From Beroe forskalii (lineage: Eukaryota; Ctenophora; Nuda; Beroida; Beroidae), in the NCBI GenBank assembly GCA_011033025.1, contig WFMF01000006.1:434001-498000 (forward strand): a stretch of 64,000 nt of DNA, in the 5' to 3' direction. This document shows, piece by piece, positions 25,364 to 36,956 of the stretch. The position numbers and the translations under genes were made by a program. The stretch's first letter is position 1, and each line of letters opens with the position of its first letter. A model generated the notes under the pieces. The model did no database searches, was not told where the DNA came from, and saw only the letters and a list, made by a program, of their open reading frames with translations.

Positions 25364-28300
25364 GGGGGGATTGTAGCCCAAAAAAAACCAAAAAAAACCA
25401 AAAAAAACCAAGCCCAAGATCCCAAATTTGGGGTAGGGCTTGGTTTTTTTTGGTTTTTTTCGGTTTTTTTTGGTTTTTTTTGGTTTTTTTTGGGTTGGAT
25501 TTTTTGAACTTTTTGGACATTTCACACCAATGTGTTATTTGTGTTATTTACATATTCTTATTGATACTCAATGGTTTTCAATAATTACAGATGGCTTAAA
25601 TCACTATTTTAAGGACTTTATTAGCATTTGAGAAGCATTTTAAGAGCCCTCAGTGCTTTTTGATAAGGTACAACGGAAAATCATGAGATAGCACGGGACC
25701 TTGGTCCAACAGTGATTAGAGAGGAACAGTAAAGGATCAAAAGGTGTCGAATCAGGCCATACTGGTCTAAACAAGAGCGCTCTGGCCACTCATTACCACG
25801 TAGGGGTTATTCAAGACCCGAGGGTCCTTCAAAAGGTCGTCCTTGGTTCACCAGGGCCGGATGACGAAGGGCCAAGGATTCACCAAGTGTTACATCGCAA
25901 GATATTAGTGTTACATCGCGAGATAAGGCTTCATGAGGAGGTCAGACTTGTGTCACCAGAGGGCCAGAGAAGTGTTGCAGGGAGTCAGCTGGGAGTCACA
26001 AGGGGATAAGAAAGGACCAACAAGGCACCAGGTGAAGGTCGCCAGATGAAGGTCGGCCAGTTGAGAGCAATTTAGCATTCTTGCTTAAATTATGATTGAC
26101 AAAGGTCAGACACAATGACTACCAGAAGACCAGTTTAGGTGGCACTTAGTCACCAAGCAATGATAAAGGCTTCATCAGTCAGGGCTTGATTATTGATGCT
26201 CAGCATATCTTTCACGAGCTGTCAAAAGTCATCTGTGTGGCAAAGGGACAGGCAAGTGCCACCAGCTTCTTGCGAGAGTCGACTTGTTGATGAAACGTGT
26301 CCTACTGTCCTGTGAAGTCATAATTGAGCAATTAACACTGGGAGAAGTGAGTCTGAAAAAGGATGCCGCCAAGGGTCTAGTCAGGCTCGTGTTCATAAAG
26401 AGGGTAGCCGGCCAGAATATCACGTCAAGAATCACCAGTGGGTTACTTCATCAGCTAAGAGTCAGCAGTGGGTCAGACCAGAAGTACCGCTGGGTCATAA
26501 AGGTAGGATCAGGAGACGCCAGTTATAGGTCAGGTAGGAACCGGATACAGTAGATCACTGATCAAGTAGGATAGCAGTCACCAGTAGGTACAGTAGGATC
26601 AGAAGATGCCATTAGGTCAGGTAGGATCACGATGCTCAGGTACAGGATCAGAGACGCCAGCTGTAGGTCAGGTGGGATCATGAGACGCCAGTCATAGGTC
26701 AGGTAGGATTAGGGAGACATAGGTAGGTAAGGTGGGATCAGGAGATGCCAGTACGTCACAGGTAGGATTAGGAGGCTCAGGTAGGATCAGAGACGCCAGT
26801 CTCCAATGGGTCGATAGGATCAGTCCAGATGCCAGTAGGTCAGGTACGATCAGGAGACGCCAGTAGGTCGAAGGTAGGATCAGAAGACGCCAGTAGGTCT
26901 GGTAGGATCAGGGAGACATCAGTGCACAGTAAGTCAGGTAGGATCAGGAGACACGAGCTATAAGTCAGGTAGGATCAGGAGACGTCGTCTCAATGGGTAA
27001 GATAGGATCAGTCCAGATGCCAGTAGGTCAGGTAGGATCAGGAGACACCAGTAGGTCAGGTAGGATCAGAAGACGCCAGTAGGTCTGGTAGATCAGGAGA
27101 CATCAATACAGTAAGTCAGGTAGGATCAGGAGACGAGCTATAAGTCAGATCAGGGATCAGGAGACGTCGGTCTCCAATAAGATAGGATCAGTCCAGATGC
27201 CAGTAGGTCAGGTAGGATCAGGAGACACCAGTAGGTCAGGTAGGATCAGAAGACGCCAGTAGGTCAGGTAGGATCAGGAGACATCAGTGCACAGTAAGTC
27301 AGGTAGGATCAGGAGACACGAGCTATAGGTCAGGTAGGATCAGGAGACGCCAGTTATAGGTAGGTCAGGTAGGACAAAGACCAGTAGATCAAGTAGGGAT
27401 AGCAGTCACCAGTAGGTTTCGGTAGGAGAAGAAGACATGTAGGTCTGGTAGGATCAGGAGACATCAGTGCACAGTAAGTCAGGTAGGATCAGGAGACGAG
27501 CTACACGAGTCAGGTAGGATCAGGAGACGCCAGTTATAGGTCAGGTAGGAACCGAAGACGCCAGTAGATCAAGTAGGATAGCAGTCACCAGTAGGTCAGG
27601 TAGGATCAGAAGACACCAGTAGGTCAGGTAGGATCAGAAGACGCCAGTAGGTCTGGTAGGATCAGGAGACATCAGTGCACAGTAAGTCAGGTAGGATCAG
27701 GAGACACGAGCTATAAGTCAGGTAGGATCAGGAGACGTCAGTCTCCAATGGGTAAGATAGGATCAGTCCAGATGCCAGTAGGTCAGGTAGGATCAGGAGA
27801 CACCAGTAGGTCAGGTAGGATCAGAAGACGCCAGTAGGTCAGGTAGGATCAGGAGACATCAGTGCACAGTAAGTCAGGTAGGATCAGGAGACACGAGCTA
27901 TAGGTCAGGTAGGATCAGGAGACGCCAGTTATAGGTCAGGTAGGAACCGAAGACGCCAGTAGATCAAGTAGGATAGCAGTCACCAGTAGGTTCGGTAGGG
28001 TCAGAAGATGCCATTAGGTCAGGTAGGATCACGATGCTCAGGTAGGATCAGGAGACGCCAGATGTAGGTCAGGTAGGATCAGGAGACGCCAGTCATGGGG
28101 TCAGGTAGGAACTGGAGACGCCAGTAGTAAGGTAGGATCAGGACATGCCAATAGGTAAGGTAGTATCAGGAGATGCCAGTACGTCAGGCTGGATCAGGGA
28201 GACACCAGTAGGTCAGGTAGGATCGGTCCAGAATATGCCAGTTAGTCAGGTAGGATCAGGGAGACGCCAGTAGGTCAGGTAGGATCAGAGAAGCTAGTAG

Positions 28301-29324
28301 GTCAAGTAGGATCAGAAGACGTTAGTAGGTCAGGTAGGATCAAGAGACAATGGCTAAAAACATTTATGTCTATTTGAGCTTTTAATTTAAGTTTTACTAG
28401 TGGATCAGGCAAGAAGTACCAGCTGGGTCACAGGTAAGTGTCTGCTGTCACCTATGGTCAGGCAATGGTCGAAAGTATTAAAGTAGGTCAGGTAAGATTC
28501 GCAAGTAGGTCAGAGAAGATTAGTCAGTAGGTCATATAAGAAGCGTCACTAGGCCAGGTAGGAGTCGCCAGTAGGCCAGATAAGGTTCCTTATTAGGTCA
28601 GCTAAGGTTGTCAGTAGGCCAGATGAGAGACGCTAGTAGGTCAAGTAGGAGGCGCCAGGAGATCAGGTAATGGGGAGTCACCAGTCATTGAGGAATTCAG
28701 GCAAAAGGCCTAACTTGGTCACAATTTGGGTCACAATTTGGTCATGCAAGAATCGCCATCTGGAACAGGTAAAGGTCACAAAAAAACCAATAGGTCAGGC
28801 AAAAGTCATAATCTAGTCAGGCTAGAGAGAAAGAGGCCCTAGTTGGTCAGGTCAGAGTCAACAGTGAATTAGGCAAGAGTTGCAAAGCTGGACAGCACTC
28901 AGCGTGTCAGCCAGGAGTCACAGCCGCTCAGGTTGTTGTCCCATTGGATCAGGTCATAGTCACCAGTGAGTTAGGCAAAAGTTACAAGCTGGGTCTGGCA
29001 AGAGTCACCAGTAAGTCAGCAAGAGACACCAGTTAGTCAGGCAATATTGTGCATTTTACTGTTAGGTGATACATAAGCCCTTCAAGCTCTGAAAATGTGA
29101 AAATAGCCGTTTCTATTCACCAAATAAACTTTAAAAGCCACTGACTGTGAAAATTGTGTTCAAAAACAACAGATTTTTATGTCAAAATTCATTGGAAAAG
29201 CCCCAGAAATGACCAAAATGTAACCCAAAAAAAACCTAAAAAAACCAAAAAAAACCAAAAAAAACCTAGCCCAAGAATCGAAAAATGGGGTAGGGCTTGG
29301 TTTTTTTTGGGCTACAATCCCCCC
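25364..29324. mobile_element. Element C: G-tract TIR element, 3.96 kb, with a large minisatellite core
   Basis: Perfect TIRs beginning GGGGGGATTGTAGCCC and continuing into A8CC repeats, flanked by AAGATA direct repeats (25358-25363, 29325-29330). Both ends fold back on themselves through inverted CCAAGCCC / GGGCTTGG segments. It contains a roughly 2-kb minisatellite (about 26.5-28.35 kb). No transposase-like frame. It interrupts a unit of the 24.0-25.3 kb repeat family; the homologous uninterrupted unit near 24632 reads ATAAAGATATGCC with one AAGATA. Confidence 0.88.
26500..28350. repeat. GTAGGTCAGGTAGGATCAGG minisatellite (core of element C)
   Basis: Dozens of units of roughly 28-45 bp with a GGTCAGGTAGGATCAGGAGA core and variable GACGCCAGTA / GACATCAGTGCACAGTA parts. 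Blocks of several units recur as higher-order repeats (for example around 27000, 27180 and 27740). Flanking DNA from 25.7 to 26.5 and from 28.35 to 29.05 kb shows decayed versions (CACCAG, GTCAGG). Confidence 0.9.
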
Positions 29325-29944
29325 AAGATATGCGCAGGAACAGAATTATGAGCGAAAAACTGTCAATTTTTTGGGCGCCAGTGATGAATAGCACCCACTT
29401 CTTGTCTGCATCTGATGGAAACCTAATTGGTTCACCTGTTGAAGGCCGTCCGTGGTCCAATTCAGAGGGATTCTGGCATTATGTTTGACACGACATAATG
29501 CCAGATCTTCCACATGTACATTATCACATACCGCCTCTCTGCCTCTGGAGGGGCACATTCTACAAATCTGTTCAACCTTTCCCAGTAGTACTTCCAATGT
29601 TGCAGTGTGTAAAAAGCACGTTGGATGGATTACGTTTGTCTTGTTTTAGGGCTCAAAAATGGATAGGAATATTCAAGTTGACTGTGAAAGATACTTTGTA
29701 CAGCATAATGAGGACATCTTTCGACCGGTCTGAGAATACACCGAGCACCAGTTAGCTATTTTACTTTTATTTCGGGCAATTGCCTGAAGAGACCACTTTA
29801 TCTGGACTGGACTGAGGTGACTTTTCAAGGTATTTGACACAGGGTTGCTGAGGTACCTACGAATATGTCCAGACGGGGTGCTGTACTGGACCCACACAAC
29901 AGCGAAAGAAAGATCTTCTTATCAACACGAACAGTAACAGAATC

Positions 29945-30345
29945 TTATTGAATGAAGTGTTGTAGGTGAGATATTGAATTTGTTTTCATGCTATTCTGAG
30001 TCGCCCATTTCACCACGGAATTGAGGTCGTCCTGGAGAACAGAGACATCTTCACAATTAGACGATATTTGTTTGCTGATTCTGGTGCCATCGACAAACAA
30101 CCAGCAACGGAGAGCCTGGTGATATGGCATTGCAGATTGTTTATGTGAGGGAAGAGTAAGGGACCAAGGACTGACCCTTGAGGTACTTCACTGAGGACAG
30201 AGTGAGAGAAGAATGGAAGCCATTATGGTGACTTAATCATTTCCTGTATTTGAGGATCCAATTAAGAAGTTTACCCTAAACCCAACATTGACCCAGCTCG
30301 TGATTCACTTTGTCGAATGCCTCAGCAAAGTCAAGGTACCATCGT
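29945..30345 (-). pseudogene. LINE reverse-transcriptase fragment
   Basis: The reverse strand reads LDFAEAFDKVNHE, then in another frame SEVPQGSVLGPLLFPHINNL, then LQDDLNSVVKWATQNSMK, the RT palm region of a non-LTR element. The frames change between these pieces and stops interrupt, so it is a dead fragment. It lies just outside the right end of element C and the adjoining repeat. Confidence 0.75.
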
Positions 30346-30514
30346 GGTTACTCTTATGTGAAGGAAAATTTGAATGATCTCATATCTATGGGAGCAAATA
30401 ACTGGGAGCTGTGTTGCATCTAATCTGCGTGGGAGCTCATTAAAAAAAGCTGTGTGGGAACTAATGAGAGCTTTGTGGGAGCTACATTATAGCTTAAGAT
30501 TAAAAAATTTTTTT

Positions 30515-30994
30515 GTTAGTGGGGCGGAGCAGCCGTAGCTGGCCCCTATACCGAGGCCAGTGAAAGCTCTGCAGGTGATGAAGAGGTTGTAGGATGGCGC
30601 CAGAGCAGAAGCCACCGCTGATATCACTATCACCCTGATAAGCAGAATAGGGAACCTACCGAACTTATCAGCCACTTTCCTATGATGCTGCCAAAAGCGT
30701 AGAAAACGTAAACTATTGCTGGAATGAGTGCCTTTGGGCGCTTGTCAAGTCCCATTCGCACTGAAGGTCGTTGAGGATGATGGTAGCCAGCCAGATCTCT
30801 GCCGCGTCTGCCATGGACATGACACCCATTACCATGACAACACGCCTCTGGTAAGGGCCATACCCGGTCTTCTCTATGACGGTGTTCACATCAAACACTT
30901 CCTCATTCTCAGATGTTTCCTCTTGTCCTGATGACGAAGCCCCTGAGCCCTGAGTATCTTCACTCAGTTCCAGAAAGTCTCCTAGGTCACCCAT
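30515..30994 (-). pseudogene. SV2/SVOP-like MFS transporter fragment, two frameshifts
   Basis: Starts MGDLGDFLEL with an acidic Ser-rich N-tail, then EKTGYGPYQRRVVMVMGVM, MADAAEIWLATIIL and CEWDLTSAQ, the first TM and loop of SVOP/SV2-type organic ion transporters. A 1-nt loss near 30748 shifts to ALIPAIVYVFYAFGSIIG, and another shift near 30680 to VADKFGRFPILLIRVIVI, the MFS loop 2-3 motif, followed by FTGLGIGASYG. It then stops abruptly at an AT-rich run with no splice donor. About 150 of some 500 family residues remain. It is most likely a truncated pseudogene; the indels alone could be assembly errors, the truncation less so. Confidence 0.7.
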
Positions 30995-31679
30995 CTAATG
31001 ATCTGAGAGTTACTTCTTTACTTACACCTTCGGGGAGTTGAGGATCAAAATATTGAGACTTGGGCAAAAACTTGTGTTAGTGATTTAAACTTTTTTAACC
31101 TAATGCAAACTGATCTGGTTGTAGATTAGACTTATATCCGCTGTAAGAACTGTTGCTTCAATAATGAGAGATAATGAATATAGGCTCATAGGGTATATCA
31201 TACGAACTGCATACATTAGTCAGTGCAATAAAAGATGAGGCTGAAGGCCAAATTGTTAATTGACACGATTAATAAAAAAACTTCGGCCGATTAAAAACTT
31301 GATTCATTCATGAGCCATTACAGACGCTTAGATCCTCAAAACCACACGATTTGGTTAGTGGTTATCCCGTCGAGAAATGACCATTAAATAGTTGCTTCTG
31401 AGCGGAAATTTTTGAACAAAACGAGATCAACAATTACCAAAAAATCAGTGAATATAAACTTTCAAACCGTGCTTTTGTTGCAACAGTTGCAAAACTGCGT
31501 ACATCCAGTTCAGTTCGAAAGTACTATTAAAGTATTAATTGCATTTTTCCAATTAAAATCACACAATGGCCGTAATTATCTTTTACAATGGTTTTTATGT
31601 TACCCTCCAAATCCTCCTCCCTTGAAGTACATTAATTAATTTGGGTATTTTGTGGTCCCAAGAGTAATTGTTGGACCGT

Positions 31680-33274
31680 CATGGTATTTATTAGAACTTT
31701 TTACAAAGAATAGGTGGTTCAACGTCATCAACCTCTATACACAAATTGCAATGCACTTTAGTCATGATATTAATAATAGAAATAATCTTATTCTTTACCG
31801 CCTAGTTAGTCAGTAAAAGAAATAGTCAGTAAAAGAAATAGTTTATTTTACATCAACAATCAATTTATATGTCCAATATGTTAGGTTAGAATATATACAT
31901 GGAGTAGTTTCGGCTATTTGAAACGCAGAGATTTAGTATTTGCCATGTAAATGCTCGAGAATGGACAGCTATTTTGATAACTTAACAATACAATTGAGAA
32001 AAGAGGTAAGTCAAGGTGGTTAAGAAGTATAGGCATTTCCTTATGTGCTGATGAAGGAAGGAGTACTGGCGTTTGTTCCTCACCGCGGGACACATCATGC
32101 CTGGCAATAGTCAAAATGCGTGTCAATTGAGCTGAAGACCACGGAAAGTACCTTCATGTGGTGGATTGGTTCCATCGAGCCTAGTATTTATGTAATATGC
32201 AACTAGCATAAATATAAATGCTAGCAGGTATGATATGTGTTGTGGCTGAGCCCATGTTATCACCCACATCTAAAACTTTGATCTCAATTACCTGCTACCT
32301 ATAGTACCTTGAACCTTTGCAGCAAGAGTAAAGACATCAGCATGTGCGTATGGTAAGTCTGTTAAATCGGCATAGATAATCATGGATAGGCCCTGGCACG
32401 TAAAGAAGAAAAATTCTCATGATGAGTCAGTGATCTTAAAGTTTACTTCTGGGAACCATTCCTCCTCACTTCCAATATTTTGTCTTCTATTTACGAGACA
32501 TTTAATTTTGCTTTTCAGAAGGCTAATTCCAACTGAGAAATCCTTAATGTCACTAGCTTCAGGTAAGGTACGGAAGGTGTTCCACATAATACTAGCCCTA
32601 AAGATAAATGAGTCAACTTGTATGGGCGCTATAATGAGAGTAGGTTTCCGGCGTGATATTTTGAAGTGTGGAAGGAGAGCTATTGGTGTATGGAATTTAA
32701 GGATAATGCTGATACTGAGTAGAACATGATAATTATATAGATTGTGGACAGTTAAAATGTTCTGTTCATTAAATAATGGCTTGGTATGTTCCTTCTCAAA
32801 GAAGTCGGTGCCAAGAGTTTGTAGGTCAATAGACCTAGTCCTGGCAGCTGTTCGGTGCTTTTCTAGGTAAGCCTCACTATCACCAAACATTATGCGGATG
32901 CAGTGTTTTTGGGCAGTAAATATGGGTTTCATTTTACTATGTGAAACACCTCCCCATACAGTTATACCATAGCTAAGGTGACTTTCAAAAAGAGTGTGAT
33001 AGAGACTTTTGTGAAGAGTTTTAGGGATGTACTTTTTAATGCGATTCAGTCAGTGCGGATATCATGATAACAATACTGGCGATAGGGTTCATTTTACTCA
33101 CGTTTCCATCTGTTTTTTTCAATGGTCTTTCTGATTTCTGAGAGGTAGGATTATTGATTATACCTTGTTTTTACAGTAATCGGGAAAAAAACAATGATGG
33201 CCATTTCCCATATTGCGTCATTGATTTTTGGCTGATTTCAAGCCACAATGCCTTCTGCAATCATTTTACTTGCA
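31680..33274. repeat. 1,595-bp tandem duplication, unit 1 (LINE 3' region)
   Basis: Nearly identical to 33275-34869; corresponding positions are offset by exactly 1,595. The two units meet at a shared CATGGTATTTATTAGAAC segment. It holds the C-terminal part of a LINE ORF2 and about 700 bp of its 3' flank on the minus strand. Confidence 0.9.
32417..33060 (-). pseudogene. LINE ORF2 C-terminal region, unit 1
   Basis: The reverse strand gives RRIKKYIPKTLHKSLYHTL, SHLSYGITVWGG, then AQKHCIRIMFGDSEAYLEK, KPLFNEQNILTVHNLYNYH and FIFRASIMWNTF, the thumb and C-terminal part of a Jockey/CR1-type reverse transcriptase. The last 171 codons are open from 32932 to the stop at 32417. The palm and endonuclease parts are absent, so it is 5' truncated in the usual LINE manner. 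Confidence 0.85.
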
Positions 33275-34869
33275 TGGTATTTATTAGAACGCACGCACAA
33301 AGAATAGGTGGTTCAACGTCATCAACCCTCTATACACAAATTGCAATGCACTTTAGTCATGATATTAATAATAGAAATAATCTTATTCTTTACCGCCTAG
33401 TTAGTCAGTAAAAGAAATAGTCAGTAAAAGAAATAGTTTATTTTACATCAACAATCAATTTATATGTCCAATATATTAGGTTAGAATATATACATGGAGT
33501 AGTTTCGGCTATTTGAAACGCAGAGATTTAGTATTTGCCATGTAAATGCTCGAGAATGGACAGCTATTTTGATAACTTAACAATACAATTGAGAAAAGAG
33601 GTAAGTCAAGGTGGTTAAGAAGTATAGGCATTTCCTTATGTGCTGATGAAGGAAGGAGTACTGGCGTTTGTTCCTCACCGCGGGACACATCATGCCTGGC
33701 AATAGTCAAAATGCGTGTCAATTGAGCTGAAGACCACGGGAAGTACCTTCATGTGGTGGATTGGTTCCATCGAGCCTAGTATTTATGTAATATGCAACTA
33801 GCATAAATATAAATGCTAGCAGGTATGATATGTGTTGTGGCTGAGCCCATGTTATCACCCACATCTAAAACTTTGATCTCAATTACCTGCTACCTATAGT
33901 ACCTTGAACCTTTGCAGCAAGAGTAAAGACATCAGCATGTGCGTATGGTAAGTCTGTTAAATCGGCATAGATAATCATGGATAGGCCCTGGCACGTAAAG
34001 AAGAAAAATTCTCATGATGAGTCAGTGATCTTAAAGTTTACTTCTGGGAACCATTCCTCCTCACTTCCAATATTTTGTCTTCTATTTACGAGACATTTAA
34101 TTTTGCTTTTCAGAAGGCTAATTCCAACTGAGAAATCCTTAATGTCACTAGCTTCAGGTAAGGTACGGAAGGTGTTCCACATAATACTAGCCCTAAAGAT
34201 AAATGAGTCAACTTGTATGGGCGCTATAATGAGAGTAGGTTTCCGGCGTGATATTTTGAAGTGTGGAAGGAGAGCTATTGGTGTATGGAATTTAAGGATA
34301 ATGCTGATACTGAGTAGAACATGATAATTATATAGATTGTGGACAGTTAGAATATTCTGTTCATTAAATAATGGCTTGGTATGTTCTTTTTCAAAGAAGT
34401 CGGTCCCAAGAGTTTGAAGTTCAATAGACCTAGTCCTGGCAGCTGTTCGGTGCTTTTCTAGGTAAGCCTCACTATCACCAAACATTATGCGGATGCAGTG
34501 TTTTTGGGCAGTAAATATGGGTTTCATTTTACTATGTGAAACACCTCCCCATACAGTTATACCATAGCTAAGGTGACTTTCAAAAAGAGTGTGATAGAGA
34601 CTTTTGTGAAGAGTTTTAGGGATGTACTTTTTAATGCGATTCAGTCAGTGCGGATATCATGATAACAATACTGGCGATAGGGTTCATTTTACTCACGTTT
34701 CCATCTGTTTTTTTCAATGGTCTTTCTGATTTCTGAGAGGTAGGATTATTGATTATACCTTGTTTTTACAGTAATCGGGAAAAAAACAATGATGGCCATT
34801 TCCCATATTGCGTCATTGATTTTTGGCTGATTTCAAGCCACAATGCCTTCTGCAATCATTTTACAAAGG
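33275..34869. repeat. 1,595-bp tandem duplication, unit 2
   Basis: Second copy of the preceding unit, with only a few substitutions (for example around 34347 and 34388). The low divergence indicates a recent event or an assembly duplication. Confidence 0.9.
34012..34655 (-). pseudogene. LINE ORF2 C-terminal region, unit 2
   Basis: A duplicate of the fragment at 32417-33060 with one amino-acid change in the open part (IELQ for IDLQ). The same 5' truncation shows that the LINE was truncated before the tandem duplication. Confidence 0.85.
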
Positions 34870-35066
34870 TTCAGAATGTATGAACATTTCCCATGAGGTT
34901 CAAAATGTTTTATGAGAACAAAGACAGGTAATAGATATTCATCAAGCAAAGAAGAAGAACGTAACTAAACAATAAACAATCATAAACCTTATTATCAAAC
35001 AAATTATAATTAGATCAAACTAACTATATTATCAAACAAAATATAGTTATAATTAGAGAAAAAAGT

Positions 35067-35242
35067 AAGTAAAAATTAATTTTTCGCTGGTTTGCTGGTT
35101 AAAAACATACTTTGTTATCTATAGATAACAAAGTATTTTTATCTACTAACCACAGTACAGAATTGCTGTACCCTGATCAATCCATGTCGGTTTAAGTTAG
35201 GGAAAGGTATGTTTTTAACCAGCGAAAAATTAATTTTTACTT
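35067..35242. mobile_element. MITE-like element with about 40-bp TIRs
   Basis: Starts AAGTAAAAATTAATTTTTCG and ends with the inverse; TTAAAAACATAC is also mirrored inside. An inner hairpin ACTTTGTTATCTATAGATAA is also present. The left TIR has an 8-bp GGTTTGCT-type addition. It lies just upstream of the ORF1-only element at 35413. Confidence 0.75.
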
Positions 35243-35412
35243 GCTTTTTCGCTAATGCAATAAAAATCTCAAAAAGCATCCATTTCTAAAAAGTGTGTAG
35301 TGTGTGTATGGATTTGGTAACGTTTTTATCAGCTCTCGTTAATTACAGCGTGTATACTGGTAGCCTGCACCTTTCACCTTTCTTATACACGCTATACTAT
35401 ACACATACAAGT

Positions 35413-36670
35413 ACATCTGTATAGTGTTGTTTTGACGTCAGAAGATGAACCTTGCTGATCGCAGTAATGATACTGATTCGTTAGGATACAGCACCGAACA
35501 AGCTTACGAGTTGCAGGAGGAGATACAGGAATCATTTGATAGTATCCTGGGAGCTGTAAAATGTGATAAAGTCTTGAAGCTGCAATCAAGCATGTTCTCG
35601 AGACAAGACAAAGGTGCCATCACAACGTGGCTGGTCGAAACTCTGGATACTCTACGGAGAACAAGGAACTTGTTGAGAGATGCCACTGAAGAAATCGACG
35701 AGCTGAAAGGGGAGACTGACGTGCTACAGAAACAAGCTATAGAAGACAAGTCTGAGATCATCAAACTCCAGCGGGAAGTTATAGAAGGCAAGAATGAAGT
35801 GATTGCAGGGAGTAAGGAGCAGATCAAAGAGGTACAGTCATCTCTCCAGACTGAGATTAAGAGTTACAGAGATGCTGTATGTTCACAGAAGGAGAGCACC
35901 AAGGGTGACATGGAGCAAATCACAGCACAAGATGTGAAAGAAGCAGTGAGATGTGTTACAGAAAATAACAAAAGGTCCAGGAACATCATGATCTTCGGGC
36001 TCGAAAAGAAGGATCACCTCAAGACAAGTGTGATGGGAGTATTTAAGCAGTTAGGGGAAGATCCATGCATCGAGAATTGTGAAAGAATTGGACGACAAGG
36101 ACCCAGCTCTGAACGTTGGCCGCAGCCTGTTAAAGTCACATTGAGCACCACCTATTCTGTTGAGACTATGTTGAGACGATCTTATCGGTTGCGAGGAAAC
36201 TCAGCCTACAAGTCGGTGTTCATCAGCCCAGACAGATCTGAAGAGGAAAGGAAAGCCCACAGAGAACTAGTCCTAACTCTGAAGCAGAAAATCAAAGGGG
36301 AACCGGAGCTTTATCACTACATCGGTAAAGAAGGAATTGTAAGTGTGCCTAAGACTAAGGACAGCCCTCGAAATCAGCACGTGATTGGGGAAGAAGGGGG
36401 CTCACCTCCACCACCGCGATAGACTCGATATTTCTTTTGTCCAAGATAGGAATTTTTATAGGTTTGCACTTTACAATTTTTTATTTTATGAGGATGCATT
36501 CCATTTGAAAGCTACTTTTCGTACCACTGTATAATTGGAGGGGATGTTGGACGTTGATGGGCGTTTTATCATTTTTTTTCGAATTCTTTTTTAGGTAATC
36601 TTTTTGATTATCTAACGATCTGACATTACAATATTTTATGTAATAAGATTGTAAATATTATTCTTATTCT
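35413..36670 (+). mobile_element. ORF1-only non-LTR retroelement, copy 1
   Basis: Matches 52736-54006 from its first base (ACATCTGTATAG) to the AT-rich tail, with small indels in the 3' UTR (about 36475-36560). No clear target duplication is left around it. As in copy 2, ORF1 is followed directly by the 3' UTR and no ORF2 is present. Confidence 0.85.
35445..36422 (+). CDS. LINE ORF1p-like protein (copy 1), 325 aa
   Basis: An intact frame with the same layout as the copy at 52768: a polar N-terminus, a long coiled coil (about residues 78-150), an RRM-like segment from RSRNIMIFGLEKK (about 177), the CERIGRQGPSSERW linker, then the basic C-terminal domain and a Pro-rich end (GGSPPPPR). The differences from copy 2 are mostly conservative (T/S, N/D, Q/E, K/R), with T/A and a DH/KD change as the others. 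Expected role: single-stranded nucleic-acid binding in a retrotransposon RNP. Confidence 0.85.
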   Translation: MNLADRSNDTDSLGYSTEQAYELQEEIQESFDSILGAVKCDKVLKLQSSMFSRQDKGAITTWLVETLDTLRRTRNLLRDATEEIDELKGETDVLQKQAIEDKSEIIKLQREVIEGKNEVIAGSKEQIKEVQSSLQTEIKSYRDAVCSQKESTKGDMEQITAQDVKEAVRCVTENNKRSRNIMIFGLEKKDHLKTSVMGVFKQLGEDPCIENCERIGRQGPSSERWPQPVKVTLSTTYSVETMLRRSYRLRGNSAYKSVFISPDRSEEERKAHRELVLTLKQKIKGEPELYHYIGKEGIVSVPKTKDSPRNQHVIGEEGGSPPPPR

Positions 36671-36956
36671 ATAAAGGCCGCCTTGTCGTATGGCACAGCG
36701 CATCCTAGGAAGCGCACTTTACATACATACAAAGCCCGCCATATTATTTTTAGAACATTTCATCACCACATGATTCGTAATCAAAATGATTGAGAAATTC
36801 GTCCCAGAAAAATTCGTAAAAAACATAATTCCATCGGTTCATCTTGGCATGTTCCAAAATAATTTTCTTTCGGGCAAATTATTTGGGGCATGTATTATAC
36901 GTCCCTAGTTTTTTGCCGCTTCCGATAATTGTCTCATTGAAAACAAATAACGACTC

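Noticed and set aside
26500..28350. Regular repeats that could suggest a CRISPR array
   Set aside because: Unit lengths vary, there are no unique spacers of constant size, and the genome is a spliced eukaryotic one.
14563..29324. Assigning the G-tract elements to Polinton/Maverick on the basis of 6-bp TSDs
   Set aside because: No polymerase, integrase or capsid gene and no typical AG terminus seen; TSD length alone is not enough.
35504..35827. Ser-rich antisense frames opposite both ORF1 copies
   Set aside because: Shadows of the coiled-coil coding region; present only because ORF1 is conserved.
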